This document shows positions 25,704-34,138 of a stretch of 64,000 bases of DNA, in pieces. Under the pieces are notes generated by a model. It saw only the letters and a list, made by a program, of their open reading frames with translations, made no database searches and was not told the origin of the DNA. Made by a program: the position numbers and the translations under genes. Every line of letters begins with the position of its first letter. Within the stretch, counting starts at the first letter, position 1. The stretch comes from Bacillota bacterium (GTDB taxonomy: Bacteria; Bacillota; Clostridia; Peptostreptococcales; Anaerovoracaceae), in the NCBI GenBank assembly GCA_028724585.1, contig JAQYCQ010000038.1:1-64000 (forward strand), read 5' to 3'.

Positions 25704-26894
25704 ATGAGCGAACAGTACTGCATAGATACATACAGCCTGTCCATCAATAAAAAGGGTGAAGAACTCTGCGGCGATATGGTCGACGTGATATACAGGCCGG
25801 ACAGGTCTATCGTCGTTCTGGCCGACGGTATGGGCAGCGGAGTAAAGGCCAATATCCTGGCGACGCTCACGAGCAGGATCATAGGCACTATGCTCGCGGG
25901 AGGCGCTGATATAGAGGACTGCGTACAGACAATATCAGACACCCTGCCTGTCTGTCATGAGCGGGGGATAGCCTACTCCACTTTTACGATCATAGAAGTC
26001 GGAGATGACGGCAATGTATATACGGCTGAGTTCGACGGACCGGAAATGGTCGTCCTCAGGGACGGGATCCTGGACGAGAGTCTGGACAAGCGCATGAGAG
26101 TGATAAATGGCAAGAACGTGTGGGAGTGCCATTTCCACGCCCAGCCCCAGGACATGCTGGTGACTTTCTCCGATGGTGTTATACATGCCGGTATAGGGCA
26201 GCTGCTGAACCTGGGATGGAAGCGGGAGAACGTCATGGAATTCTGCCAGAGGACCTACAGGAAGAACATGCCGGCAAGGGATATGACCAGAGCCCTCATG
26301 AACACCTGCTATGACCTCTACGAAGGAGAAGCCGGCGACGACACGACTATAACCACAGTCAGGATCCTGCCGCGCACAGAGACAAAGGTCCTTGTAGGGC
26401 CTCCTGCCGATATGAAAGACGACAGGAAGGTAGTAGATATACTGAGGTCAGCGTCAGGCAAGAAGATAGTGTGCGGAGGCTCGACATCCCATCTTGTAGC
26501 CAGAGAGCTTGGGGTTCCGCTCCGCGGAGACACGAACTATTACAGCGATGACGTTCCTCCGATAGCTTTTATAGAAGGCATAGACCTGACTACTGAGGGA
26601 GTACTGACATTGACAGCGGCGGAGACACTGCTGGAGAAATACCTCAATGAGGTGAAGACAGGGCAGAAGCCTGATGGCTACATAGACCTTGACAAAAAGG
26701 ACGGCGCGACGCGGCTGGTGAGGACCCTGATGGACGAGACGTCTAACATAACATTTATGCTGGGCCAGGCAAATAATCCGGCTTACAAAAAGGGCGACAC
26801 CCGTCTGGGCCTGGATGTGAAGATGAGGATAGTATCCTCGCTCGCGGAAAAACTCACGGAAGCAGGCAAGAGAGTAAAGATCGAAGAGTACTGA
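25704..26894 (+). CDS. SpoIIE/PP2C-type protein serine phosphatase
   Basis: 396 residues from the ATG at 25704; the upstream gene ends at 25695. Metal-binding motifs VVLADGMGSGVKA (about 36-48), FSDGVIHAG and a late GDDTTI mark a PP2C/SpoIIE phosphatase domain over residues 1-220. Residues about 230-396 are a second domain seen with hydrogenase-linked phosphatases, with CGGSTSHLVAREL. It lies directly after the sensor gene, suggesting that the sensor controls dephosphorylation of an unknown protein. Confidence 0.85.
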   Translation: MSEQYCIDTYSLSINKKGEELCGDMVDVIYRPDRSIVVLADGMGSGVKANILATLTSRIIGTMLAGGADIEDCVQTISDTLPVCHERGIAYSTFTIIEVGDDGNVYTAEFDGPEMVVLRDGILDESLDKRMRVINGKNVWECHFHAQPQDMLVTFSDGVIHAGIGQLLNLGWKRENVMEFCQRTYRKNMPARDMTRALMNTCYDLYEGEAGDDTTITTVRILPRTETKVLVGPPADMKDDRKVVDILRSASGKKIVCGGSTSHLVARELGVPLRGDTNYYSDDVPPIAFIEGIDLTTEGVLTLTAAETLLEKYLNEVKTGQKPDGYIDLDKKDGATRLVRTLMDETSNITFMLGQANNPAYKKGDTRLGLDVKMRIVSSLAEKLTEAGKRVKIEEY

Positions 26895-26900
26895 GCATCC

Positions 26901-26915
26901 GCGTCCTCCGGACGC
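26901..26915. repeat. Single mini-hairpin repeat
   Basis: GCGTCC-TCC-GGACGC, a perfect 6-3-6 hairpin 6 bp after the phosphatase stop codon. Only the TCC half is present. Confidence 0.75.
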
Positions 26916-26993
26916 ATGCAGGCAGGTATTGTATTATTTCACGGATACTGAAAAACACAAAAAAGTACGGACTATAAAGGTAAAAGGCAAAAA

Positions 26994-27026
26994 AACGGAT
27001 GGATATTTTGATATCCTCCGTTTTTT
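26994..27026 (+). terminator. Terminator of the sensor-phosphatase operon
   Basis: AACGGATGGATAT pairs with ATATCCTCCGTT around a TTTG loop, then TTTTTT. A-rich sequence precedes it. Confidence 0.85.
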
Positions 27027-27027
27027 A

Positions 27028-27055
27028 TTGCAATAATTTTGCCTTATGCTAAAAT
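27028..27055 (+). promoter_or_regulatory. Promoter of the Lrp-tadA operon
   Basis: TTGCAA (27028-27033), a 16-bp spacer and TAAAAT (27050-27055) with an extended -10 TGC in front. Confidence 0.7.
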
Positions 27056-27140
27056 AAAAAAGATATTGTTAAAAAGAAATAAGGTGTTAATGCCGCGCGA
27101 GCGGTTGTAATATAAACAGAAACGGAGGAAAAGTAATATA

Positions 27141-27602
27141 ATGGACACGATAGACGTCAAGATCCTGGAAGTGCTTCAGGATAATTCCCGCGTCTCTATA
27201 TCAGAACTGAGCAAAAAGGTGAACCTTTCACTTTCCGCAGTGAGCGAAAGGCTTAAGAAGCTCGAAAACTCAAGCGTGATCAACAAATACACGGCGATAC
27301 TCGATCCTAAGCTCATGGGCAAGGACCTGTCGGTAATAATAAGCATAGGCCTGGAATCCACTACGGATACAGACGCTTTCCTGGAATATGTGGACAGCGA
27401 GCCTGAGATACTGGCCTGCTACTATATAACAGGAGAATACGATTACATGCTCAAGGTAGTTACTACCGACACATCGTCGCTTGAACATATAATGAACAAT
27501 ATACGAAGCTTCAGCGGCATCAAGAGGACCCAGACGAACGTTATCCTGTCTACCACAAAGATGAAGAACAGCGTTTCCCCGACCCTCACACCGAAGCGCT
27601 GA
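27141..27602 (+). CDS. Lrp/AsnC-family transcriptional regulator
   Basis: 153 residues: N-terminal winged HTH (DTIDVKILEVLQDNSRVSISELSKKVNLS, described here by residues 2-30) and a C-terminal RAM ligand-binding domain (about 65-145, with YYITGEYDYMLKV). The family responds to amino acids and controls amino-acid metabolism. Its stop overlaps the tadA start (TGATG). Ligand and regulon are unknown. Confidence 0.92.
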   Translation: MDTIDVKILEVLQDNSRVSISELSKKVNLSLSAVSERLKKLENSSVINKYTAILDPKLMGKDLSVIISIGLESTTDTDAFLEYVDSEPEILACYYITGEYDYMLKVVTTDTSSLEHIMNNIRSFSGIKRTQTNVILSTTKMKNSVSPTLTPKR

Positions 27603-28072
27603 TGACAGAACAAGAGAGAAAGTCAGCCGAAGTCTATATGGCAGAAGCCCTGAGGCTGGCAAGAGAAGCGGCTTCGCAGGGAGAAGTACCGGTAGGAGCC
27701 GTTATAGTAAAAGAAGGAAATATCATCGGGCGCGGATCCAACCGCACAGTTGCCGAGAAGGACCCTACGACGCACGCCGAGATGAAGGCGGTGCAGGAAG
27801 CCCTCAAGGCTGTGGGAGGATGGCGCCTTACAGGATGCGACATGTATGTGACTCTGGAGCCCTGCGCTATGTGCGCGGGAGCGCTGGTCCACTCGAGGAT
27901 CGCGAACCTGTATATAGGCACGACGGATCCTAAATCGGGGGCGTGCGGTTCGGTCCTGGATGTTACCGGGGAACCGAAGCTGAACCACCATCCTGTGGTT
28001 CACAAAGGGATATTGCAGGAAGAATGCGCGCAGGTGCTGCGCGATTTTTTTAGAGAACTCAGGAGGAAATAA
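27602..28072 (+). CDS. tadA: tRNA-specific adenosine deaminase
   Basis: Converts A34 of tRNA-Arg(ACG) to inosine. 156 residues; zinc ligands and proton shuttle in THAEMKA and EPCAMCAGA. Translationally coupled to the Lrp gene upstream. Ordinary length. Confidence 0.95.
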   Translation: MTEQERKSAEVYMAEALRLAREAASQGEVPVGAVIVKEGNIIGRGSNRTVAEKDPTTHAEMKAVQEALKAVGGWRLTGCDMYVTLEPCAMCAGALVHSRIANLYIGTTDPKSGACGSVLDVTGEPKLNHHPVVHKGILQEECAQVLRDFFRELRRK

Positions 28073-28073
28073 T

Positions 28074-28856
28074 ATGAAAAAAAGGACGGCAGTCATTCTG
28101 ATCACAGCGCTGCTTCTTTTTGTATTCGGCGGCACTGCTGTTTTCGCGGCTGCGTCTTCGTCGAGTACGGGAAACACATTCAGCCTTAAGAGCAGTACGC
28201 CTGCGGACGGATACAAGAGGATGCAGGCACAGAATGTAATGATCAAGCTGAATTTCAGCTCCGATATCGATTCGTCGGAGGCAAAAAAGATCAATAAGGA
28301 TAAGTTTACATTCGAGGATTCTAACGGTAAGCCTGTAGACTACAAGATCTATTACGATAAGGAAGACGGAAAGAAGATCTCCCTGCTGGCAGAGAAAAAG
28401 CTCAAGGAGAATAAGGCCTATACTGTCACTATTGACGGAGACCTTACAGATAACAGCGGAGCGACTCTCGGAAAAGACCAGACCATCAAGTTCGAGACCA
28501 AGAAATCCGGTGGCGGGATAGTATATTTCCTGCTCATGGCGGCGATGATCGTGGTAATGATGTTCATGACTTTCAGAGAACAGCGCAAACAGAAGGAAGA
28601 AGAGATCGTAGAGTCAGGAAAGCCTGACGCTAAAGCACCTAAGAACCCTTACAAGCTCGCTAAGGAAAAGGGAATCTCTGTTCAGGAAGCCCAGAAGATC
28701 ATCGACAAAGAAAGGGCTAAGGAACAGAAAAAGATAGACAAGAGACAGAAGAAGAAAGCTAAGCTCGAGCAGAAGGTGGAAACAGAGATTGAGGAAGAGT
28801 ACCAGATCTTCAAGGTCCACACCAGAAGGCTCGCGCATAAGAAAATAAAGAGATAG
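28074..28856 (+). CDS. Ig-like (Big_5) domain membrane protein with basic cytoplasmic tail
   Basis: 260 residues: signal sequence or anchor (about 5-28), an extracellular bacterial Ig-like domain (about 38-140: STPADGY..., strand pattern of SbsA-type Ig folds), one membrane span (about 146-165) and a strongly Lys/Arg/Glu-rich coiled tail (about 170-260). Possible role in linking envelope to cytosol; no enzyme motif seen. It starts one base after the tadA stop codon and may share that transcript. Confidence 0.8.
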   Translation: MKKRTAVILITALLLFVFGGTAVFAAASSSSTGNTFSLKSSTPADGYKRMQAQNVMIKLNFSSDIDSSEAKKINKDKFTFEDSNGKPVDYKIYYDKEDGKKISLLAEKKLKENKAYTVTIDGDLTDNSGATLGKDQTIKFETKKSGGGIVYFLLMAAMIVVMMFMTFREQRKQKEEEIVESGKPDAKAPKNPYKLAKEKGISVQEAQKIIDKERAKEQKKIDKRQKKKAKLEQKVETEIEEEYQIFKVHTRRLAHKKIKR

Positions 28857-28883
28857 TAGCGCCCGAGCGGAGGAGTTGTCAGT

Positions 28884-30542
28884 ATGGAGACTAATGAAAA
28901 GACAGGTTCAGTAAACTTTATAGAAGCGATCATCCAGAAGGATATCGAAGAGGGCAGGTACAGCAGGCCAATAAAGACGCGTTTTCCGCCGGAGCCTAAC
29001 GGTTATCTGCACATAGGCCATGCCAAGTCTATCTGCCTTAACTTCACTCTCGGAGAGGAATTCGACGGCACTACCAACCTCAGGTTCGACGATACAAACC
29101 CTACAAAGGAAAACGACGAATTCGTAAAGGCTATCGAAAACGACGTAAAATGGCTGGGCTTCAAGTGGAATGAGGAGTGCTTCGCTTCCGACTACTTCGA
29201 TAAGATGTACGAGTGCGCGGAGCTGCTCATAAAGAAGGGCGAAGCGTTCGTATGCGAACTCACTCCGGAGCAGATGAAGGAGTACAGGGGAACCCTGACA
29301 GAGCCTGGTAAAGAAAGCCCTTACAGAAACAGGAGCATAGACGAGAATCTGCGCCTGTTCAGGGAGATGAGGGACGGCAAATACGAGGACGGCGCTATGT
29401 GCCTCCGCGCGAAGATAGACATGTCGTCGCCTAATATGAATATGAGGGACCCTGTTATCTACAGGATCTCACACGACGCTCACCACAGGACAGGCACAAA
29501 GTGGTGCATCTACCCGATGTACGACTTCGCTCACCCGTTGGAGGACGCTATAGAAGGCGTTACGCATTCTGTCTGCACCATGGAGTTCGAGGACCACAGG
29601 CCTCTCTACGACTGGGTGCTCAGAGAGACAGAGTGGGTTGAGCCTCCCAGGCAGATAGAGTTCGCGAGACTCAATATAACGAATACAGTCATGAGCAAGC
29701 GCTATCTCAAGCGCCTCATAGATGACGGCGTGGTAGAGAGCTGGGACGACCCTCGTATGCCGACCGTTTCAGGCTTAAGGCGCAGAGGCTATACGCCTGA
29801 GGCCATCAGGAATTTCTGCGCGGAGATCGGAGTCGCCAAGGCTTACAGCAAGGTAGACGCCGCCCAGCTGGAGAGCTGCGTAAGAAACGATCTGCAGAAC
29901 AAGACAGAGAGCAGGAACGTCATCCTCGAACCGCTTAAGGTTGTCATCACCAACTATCCTGAGGGCGAGACAGAGATGTGCGAGATAGAGAACAACCGCA
30001 ACGTCCCTGAGATGGGTACAAGGCAGGTTCCGTTCTCGCGCGAGCTCTATGTCGAGAAAGAAGACTTTATGGAAGTTCCGGTAAAGAAGTACTTCCGCCT
30101 CTTCCCGGGCAACGAGGTCCGTTTCAAGGGCGCCTATTTCATCACCTGCAATGAAGTCGTTAAGGATGACGAAGGCAATGTAGTCGAGCTCCGCTGCACA
30201 TACGACCCTGAGACAAGGAGCGGCTCCGGCTTCAACGGCCGCAAGGTCAAGGGCACTATCCACTGGGTAGACGCTGCCACAGCGGTCCCTGTTACTGTCC
30301 GTGACTTCGGCTACCTGCTCAGGACCGACGAAGAAACAGGCGAGGAAGTCGCTAACGAGAACACTATCACTGTCCACGAAGCTTTCGCGGAGCCGGCCAT
30401 CAACGATTCGGAGCCGGGCAGCCGCTGGCAGTTCTTCAGGCACGGCTACTATATAGAGGACACTAAGCTCAGCACGCCTGACCACAAGGTCTTCAACCAG
30501 ACAGTAAGCCTCAAGAGCTCATGGAAGCCTAAGAAAAAATAG
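28884..30542 (+). CDS. glnS: Glutaminyl-tRNA synthetase
   Basis: 552 residues, class I. The HIGH-type motif HIGHAKSI (about residue 48) and VMSKR (about 270) are present, along with the C-terminal anticodon-binding beta-barrels. Charges tRNA-Gln directly. Many Clostridia instead use the GatCAB route, so presence of GlnRS is informative. The ribosome site is GGAGGAG. A strong terminator follows. Confidence 0.96.
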   Translation: METNEKTGSVNFIEAIIQKDIEEGRYSRPIKTRFPPEPNGYLHIGHAKSICLNFTLGEEFDGTTNLRFDDTNPTKENDEFVKAIENDVKWLGFKWNEECFASDYFDKMYECAELLIKKGEAFVCELTPEQMKEYRGTLTEPGKESPYRNRSIDENLRLFREMRDGKYEDGAMCLRAKIDMSSPNMNMRDPVIYRISHDAHHRTGTKWCIYPMYDFAHPLEDAIEGVTHSVCTMEFEDHRPLYDWVLRETEWVEPPRQIEFARLNITNTVMSKRYLKRLIDDGVVESWDDPRMPTVSGLRRRGYTPEAIRNFCAEIGVAKAYSKVDAAQLESCVRNDLQNKTESRNVILEPLKVVITNYPEGETEMCEIENNRNVPEMGTRQVPFSRELYVEKEDFMEVPVKKYFRLFPGNEVRFKGAYFITCNEVVKDDEGNVVELRCTYDPETRSGSGFNGRKVKGTIHWVDAATAVPVTVRDFGYLLRTDEETGEEVANENTITVHEAFAEPAINDSEPGSRWQFFRHGYYIEDTKLSTPDHKVFNQTVSLKSSWKPKKK

Positions 30543-30570
30543 GGTAAGATAAAAGAATCTGATCATCCAG

Positions 30571-30600
30571 GAGGATCCGCCGCGGCGGATCCTCTTTTTA
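30571..30600 (+). terminator. Terminator of glnS
   Basis: A perfect palindromic stem GAGGATCCGCC/GGCGGATCCTC (30571-30594) followed by TTTTT. Confidence 0.92.
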
Positions 30601-30607
30601 TGTTTAC

Positions 30608-30689
30608 GAACGCTCCGCGTACGAGTGCCTGCGGCAGAACCGCAGTCCGTTTCGCGGCTCATGCGGAGCATCCTGTCAGCGGAGCTGTC
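30608..30689. repeat. Cluster of diverged mini-hairpins
   Basis: Imperfect GC-rich hairpins (around 30610-30665) end in GTCAGC-GGA-GCTGTC (30675-30689). It sits immediately after the glnS terminator, as other copies do. Confidence 0.65.
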
Positions 30690-30807
30690 GCCGATCAGTC
30701 ATGCGTACATGTCCTTTTTACATAACAGTGATAGTAAAAATGGCGGTTTGAGAATATAATAAGTATGACAAGAAATTATCACCGTTTGTAATAGACAGGA
30801 GCTTAGT

Positions 30808-31734
30808 ATGGATATTATCAGGCAGGGTGTATATTCGAATATCGTCAGGCGCATAAACGAGAATGAGTGCGTATCGGACGCCTATCTCGTGTCCACGGAT
30901 TTCGAGGGCAGCGCCAGCGTGACCTTTAAAGTGGACACTTTCGAGATAACGGACGCCAGATGGGCTGTGCACAGGGACGCGGACCCGGAGCGCAGAGGCG
31001 AAGGCGTCGCTGAAATGCTCATAGGAGAATCGGCATATATAGACGACAGGAAGAATTCGGTCAAGGTACTGCCGGATTACACATATGTTACCGACTATAA
31101 CGAGCCGCCAGGGGGCTGGGAAGGCGTGAACCCTCATAAGGAAGAGATCCTGGATGAAGCTCCGGCTGATATAGTGTCGCCGGCGTGGAGACACATAAGG
31201 GAGCTGTTTCTGGAGACCCTGCGCGGAGCCTATCAGGCTGAGGCCTACCTCATAGTCGAAAGGGGCATGGGAACCCTGAGGGAGTACGAGGCTTACTGGG
31301 AGAAGCTCAAACCGGGCTACTGCAGGCCTTACATCAAGGGCGACATGCCGGCGCTGGAGGAATGGCCGATATATACCGGGAATATCCAGCACTACAGGAC
31401 GTATGACCTATACAATAAATATATCAATTACATGGTGATGGACAACGGAGACGGCTGCAGCTACGCGGTAGGAACATTCAACGATTCTGCCCATGAGATG
31501 AACATAGAGCTGGAGTACGACGATAAAGGCGTGATACTGGATTACGATATGACAGCTGTCAGGGTGCCTTTCGACAGGTGCCGGGAGCTGGATCATCTCG
31601 ATCCTCAGGAAGTTATCGGAATGAATCTCTATGATATAAAGAAGAGGGATGTGGGCAAGGTCCTGGGAGGCCCTCACGGATGCTTCCACTTCGTGGACAT
31701 ACTCGCGGATATAGCCGCGGCTATACAGGGATAG
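30808..31734 (+). CDS. DUF2889-like protein of unknown function
   Basis: 308 residues, soluble, acidic. The C-terminal segment GPHGCFHFVDILADIA resembles the end of DUF2889 proteins. The N-terminal half alternates short beta strands. No signal peptide or catalytic motif is recognised. CAGGAG precedes the ATG. It is followed by a prepilin peptidase gene, but no functional link is evident. Confidence 0.8.
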   Translation: MDIIRQGVYSNIVRRINENECVSDAYLVSTDFEGSASVTFKVDTFEITDARWAVHRDADPERRGEGVAEMLIGESAYIDDRKNSVKVLPDYTYVTDYNEPPGGWEGVNPHKEEILDEAPADIVSPAWRHIRELFLETLRGAYQAEAYLIVERGMGTLREYEAYWEKLKPGYCRPYIKGDMPALEEWPIYTGNIQHYRTYDLYNKYINYMVMDNGDGCSYAVGTFNDSAHEMNIELEYDDKGVILDYDMTAVRVPFDRCRELDHLDPQEVIGMNLYDIKKRDVGKVLGGPHGCFHFVDILADIAAAIQG

Positions 31735-31876
31735 TATGGGAAGAGGCCGGCAGCCCTGAAACGGTAAGGCTGTGACAGCGCGGCCTTTGAACGGATACTG
31801 CAAAATAATGTAAATTAAAGATTGCGGAAACGAAAATCAAATGGTAATATATGTCATAGATAAAAGGAGGGCATCT

Positions 31877-32650
31877 ATGGCATATATTTTTTTTGCGGCC
31901 GCTGCGGCTGCCTCCTATCTGGCTGCGCGCCTGTCGGTCAGGCTGTATCTTAGTCTGCCGCCCGCCTGGCTTTGTGAATATGGAGAAGAAGCCGGAATCC
32001 TGCAGGCTAAGGAAAACCGCTGCCGCCGCAAGCACCTGGCCAGAGCGGTCATCACGGCAGTGATATTTCTGTTGATTCAGCCTATGGTATGGGAGGCAGA
32101 GGCTGCCGCCGGAGGATGCGCGGACGCAATAGGTGTTCTGCCTGTATATGATGCAGCCCTTGCAAACACATTATTATCGCCTATTGTAAATTCACTGTAT
32201 TTTGTTACGATCGCTGTGATCCTGTCATCGGCGGCGCTGAGCGATGTCGACTACTGCATCATACCGGATCAGCTGAGCGCAGCCGTGGCTGTCCTCGGAT
32301 CCGTGTACGCGGCCTCTGCCGGTTCTATAAAAGGAGCTGCGCTGGGAGCTGTCTTCGCCGCAGGCCTGATAATACTGTCGGCCCTGCTGGGCCGTATGGT
32401 CAGCGGGCAGGAGTCCTTCGGCATGGGTGATATAAAGCTGATGACGGCCTGCGGGACGATAGTATCGGGCCCTGCCCGCAGCGCCTGGCTTACGTCGGCT
32501 GCGGTCTTCTTTTCAATATCGGTCATACTCAGCGCTGTATGGTTCGCGGTCCTGATGATCTTCAGGAAAACGGATCTAAGGACATCGAGGCCTATGGCGC
32601 CATGGATAGCGGTCTCCGCACTGGCCATGCTGTCAGCGGAGCTGTCCTGA
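31877..32650 (+). CDS. Type IV prepilin peptidase (A24 family)
   Basis: 257 residues from ATG 31877 (AGGAGG 7 nt upstream; 31841 is an unlikely longer start). About seven membrane segments. The two catalytic aspartates are in SDVDYCIIPD and GMGDIKL. It cleaves leader peptides of pilin-like proteins; the N-terminal methylase-type cysteine domain is reduced. No pilus genes adjoin it. The last codons (LSAELS) are made by a mini-hairpin repeat. Confidence 0.88.
   Translation: MAYIFFAAAAAASYLAARLSVRLYLSLPPAWLCEYGEEAGILQAKENRCRRKHLARAVITAVIFLLIQPMVWEAEAAAGGCADAIGVLPVYDAALANTLLSPIVNSLYFVTIAVILSSAALSDVDYCIIPDQLSAAVAVLGSVYAASAGSIKGAALGAVFAAGLIILSALLGRMVSGQESFGMGDIKLMTACGTIVSGPARSAWLTSAAVFFSISVILSAVWFAVLMIFRKTDLRTSRPMAPWIAVSALAMLSAELS
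32632..32646. repeat. Mini-hairpin repeat forming the prepilin peptidase C-terminus
   Basis: GTCAGC-GGA-GCTGTC lies wholly inside the coding sequence and the stop codon follows directly, so the repeat probably replaced or extended the original end of the gene. Confidence 0.65.
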
Positions 32651-32681
32651 CATACTATATGAATTTGTAAACTGTGCCGTA

Positions 32682-32710
32682 TTGACAAGTGTTATAGCAG
32701 GTGCTATTCT
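32682..32710 (+). promoter_or_regulatory. Promoter of the TPP-riboswitch operon
   Basis: TTGACA (32682-32687), a 17-bp spacer and TATTCT (32705-32710), just upstream of the aptamer. Confidence 0.85.
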
Positions 32711-32720
32711 TGATGCGGTT

Positions 32721-32814
32721 AACGGGGAGCTTAATCGCTGAGAGGAAGTTCGGCTTCGACCCGGAACAGATGTATTCTGTTCACACCTGATTTGGATAAT
32801 GCCAACGAAGGGAC
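32721..32814 (+). ncRNA. TPP (thiamine pyrophosphate) riboswitch
   Basis: Hallmark THI-box blocks are present in order: GGGGAGC, GCTGAGAGG, GACCC, ACCTGAT, TGGATAATGCCA and CGAAGGGA. The downstream genes (HMP transporter, thiE fusion, thiD) are thiamine genes, confirming the ligand. Confidence 0.97.
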
Positions 32815-32838
32815 AGTGCCGGCACATTGAATGATCTG

Positions 32839-32872
32839 CAGCCGCCAGCTCTGGCGGCTGTTTTTGTTTTTT
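32839..32872 (+). terminator. Riboswitch-controlled terminator
   Basis: CAGCCGCCAG (32839-32848) pairs with CTGGCGGCTG (32851-32860), followed by TTTTTGTTTTTT. It lies 24 nt after the aptamer and 50 nt before cytX, so ligand binding probably favours termination. Confidence 0.93.
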
Positions 32873-32923
32873 GCGCGCAAGCGTATGCAGGGCACTTTGT
32901 CTTGAGACAGAAAGGAGAAGAGA

Positions 32924-34138
32924 ATGGAAAGAAAAACTTCTGTCTTTGAAAATGCCCTGATATGGTTCGGCGCTTCTGTTTCTATCGCTGAACTGCTGAC
33001 GGGAACCTCTTTCGCGGGGCTGGGCTTCGCGAAGGGCATCGCTTCTATTCTTATCGGTCATGTTATAGGCTGTGTGCTCATGCTGCTTGCCGGGATCATA
33101 GGCGGGCGCACAGGCCAGAGCGCCATGGGAACAGCCAGGATAGCGTTCGGAAAGTACGGCGCTTCATTTTTCGCTCTCATGAACGTGCTGCAGCTGGTGG
33201 GATGGACTGCGGTCATGACCGGGCAGGGAGCTGACGCCGCTGCTTCCGCAGGAGGCTCCGGAATATTCGCCAGCGTAAGCTTCTGGACTGTAGTCATCGG
33301 TATCCTGATACTGGCTGCTGTGCTCATAGGGGTCATGCATATAGGTAAGCTCAATGTCGCTGTCATGGCCCTGCTTTTCGTCCTGGTCGTCGTGCTCAGC
33401 GTCGTGGTATTTAAAAACGGCGGCAGCAGCATATTCTCCGGAAAAACTTCCGGCGAATCCATGAGCTTCGGAGCCGCTGTGGAGCTGGCCGCGGCTATGC
33501 CTGTTTCCTGGCTGCCGCTCATATCTGACTACACCAGGACTGCTGAGAAGCCTGTGGCTGCTACTGTAACTAGCGTATTAGTATACGGTGCCGGCTCCTG
33601 CTGGATGTTCATCATCGGAATGGCGGCGGCTATGTATGTGCCTTCGGGCAGTATCGCCGAGATCATGCTCAAGGCCGGTCTCGGACTCGCTGGTCTTCTG
33701 ATCGTCATCCTTTCTACAGTGACCACTACTTTCCTCGATGCTTTTTCAGGAGGAGTGAGCGCCGCGGGAATATATGATAAAATAAACGAGAAGGCCGCTG
33801 CTGCTGTAGTAACAGTCACGGGAACGCTCATAGCGATCTTCGTGCCGGGCGAGTTCTACGAGAACTTCCTGTATCTGATCAGCTCGGTATTCGTGCCGAT
33901 GATCGCTGTGCTTACGGCAGAATTCTTCATCAACAAAAGGGACAGCTCCGAAATGGCAGTAAACTGGGCTGATATCGCTGTCTGGGCGGCTGGCTTCGTT
34001 ATATACAGGATATTTATGAAGATCGATACGCCGGTGGGTAATACGCTTCCGGTCGTGGTGATCGTAATGCTTATGTGCGTTATAGTTAACGCCGTGGTGA
34101 AAGGAATCAATGGAAAGAGTAAAAAAGAATCTCGCTGA
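32924..34138 (+). CDS. cytX: CytX-like hydroxymethylpyrimidine transporter
   Basis: 404 residues, about 12 membrane segments, of the nucleobase-cation symporter-1 (cytosine permease) family. Placement behind a TPP riboswitch with thiE and thiD makes it the HMP importer CytX. Family signature region GTSFAGLGF near the N-terminus. GGAGAAGAG precedes the ATG. It overlaps the next gene by 29 nt. Confidence 0.92.
   Translation: MERKTSVFENALIWFGASVSIAELLTGTSFAGLGFAKGIASILIGHVIGCVLMLLAGIIGGRTGQSAMGTARIAFGKYGASFFALMNVLQLVGWTAVMTGQGADAAASAGGSGIFASVSFWTVVIGILILAAVLIGVMHIGKLNVAVMALLFVLVVVLSVVVFKNGGSSIFSGKTSGESMSFGAAVELAAAMPVSWLPLISDYTRTAEKPVAATVTSVLVYGAGSCWMFIIGMAAAMYVPSGSIAEIMLKAGLGLAGLLIVILSTVTTTFLDAFSGGVSAAGIYDKINEKAAAAVVTVTGTLIAIFVPGEFYENFLYLISSVFVPMIAVLTAEFFINKRDSSEMAVNWADIAVWAAGFVIYRIFMKIDTPVGNTLPVVVIVMLMCVIVNAVVKGINGKSKKESR

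Noticed and set aside
26515..26529. Mini-hairpin TTCCGC-TCC-GCGGAG inside the PP2C gene
   Set aside because: A single imperfect unit encoding VPLRG, which may be ordinary family sequence; chance cannot be excluded.
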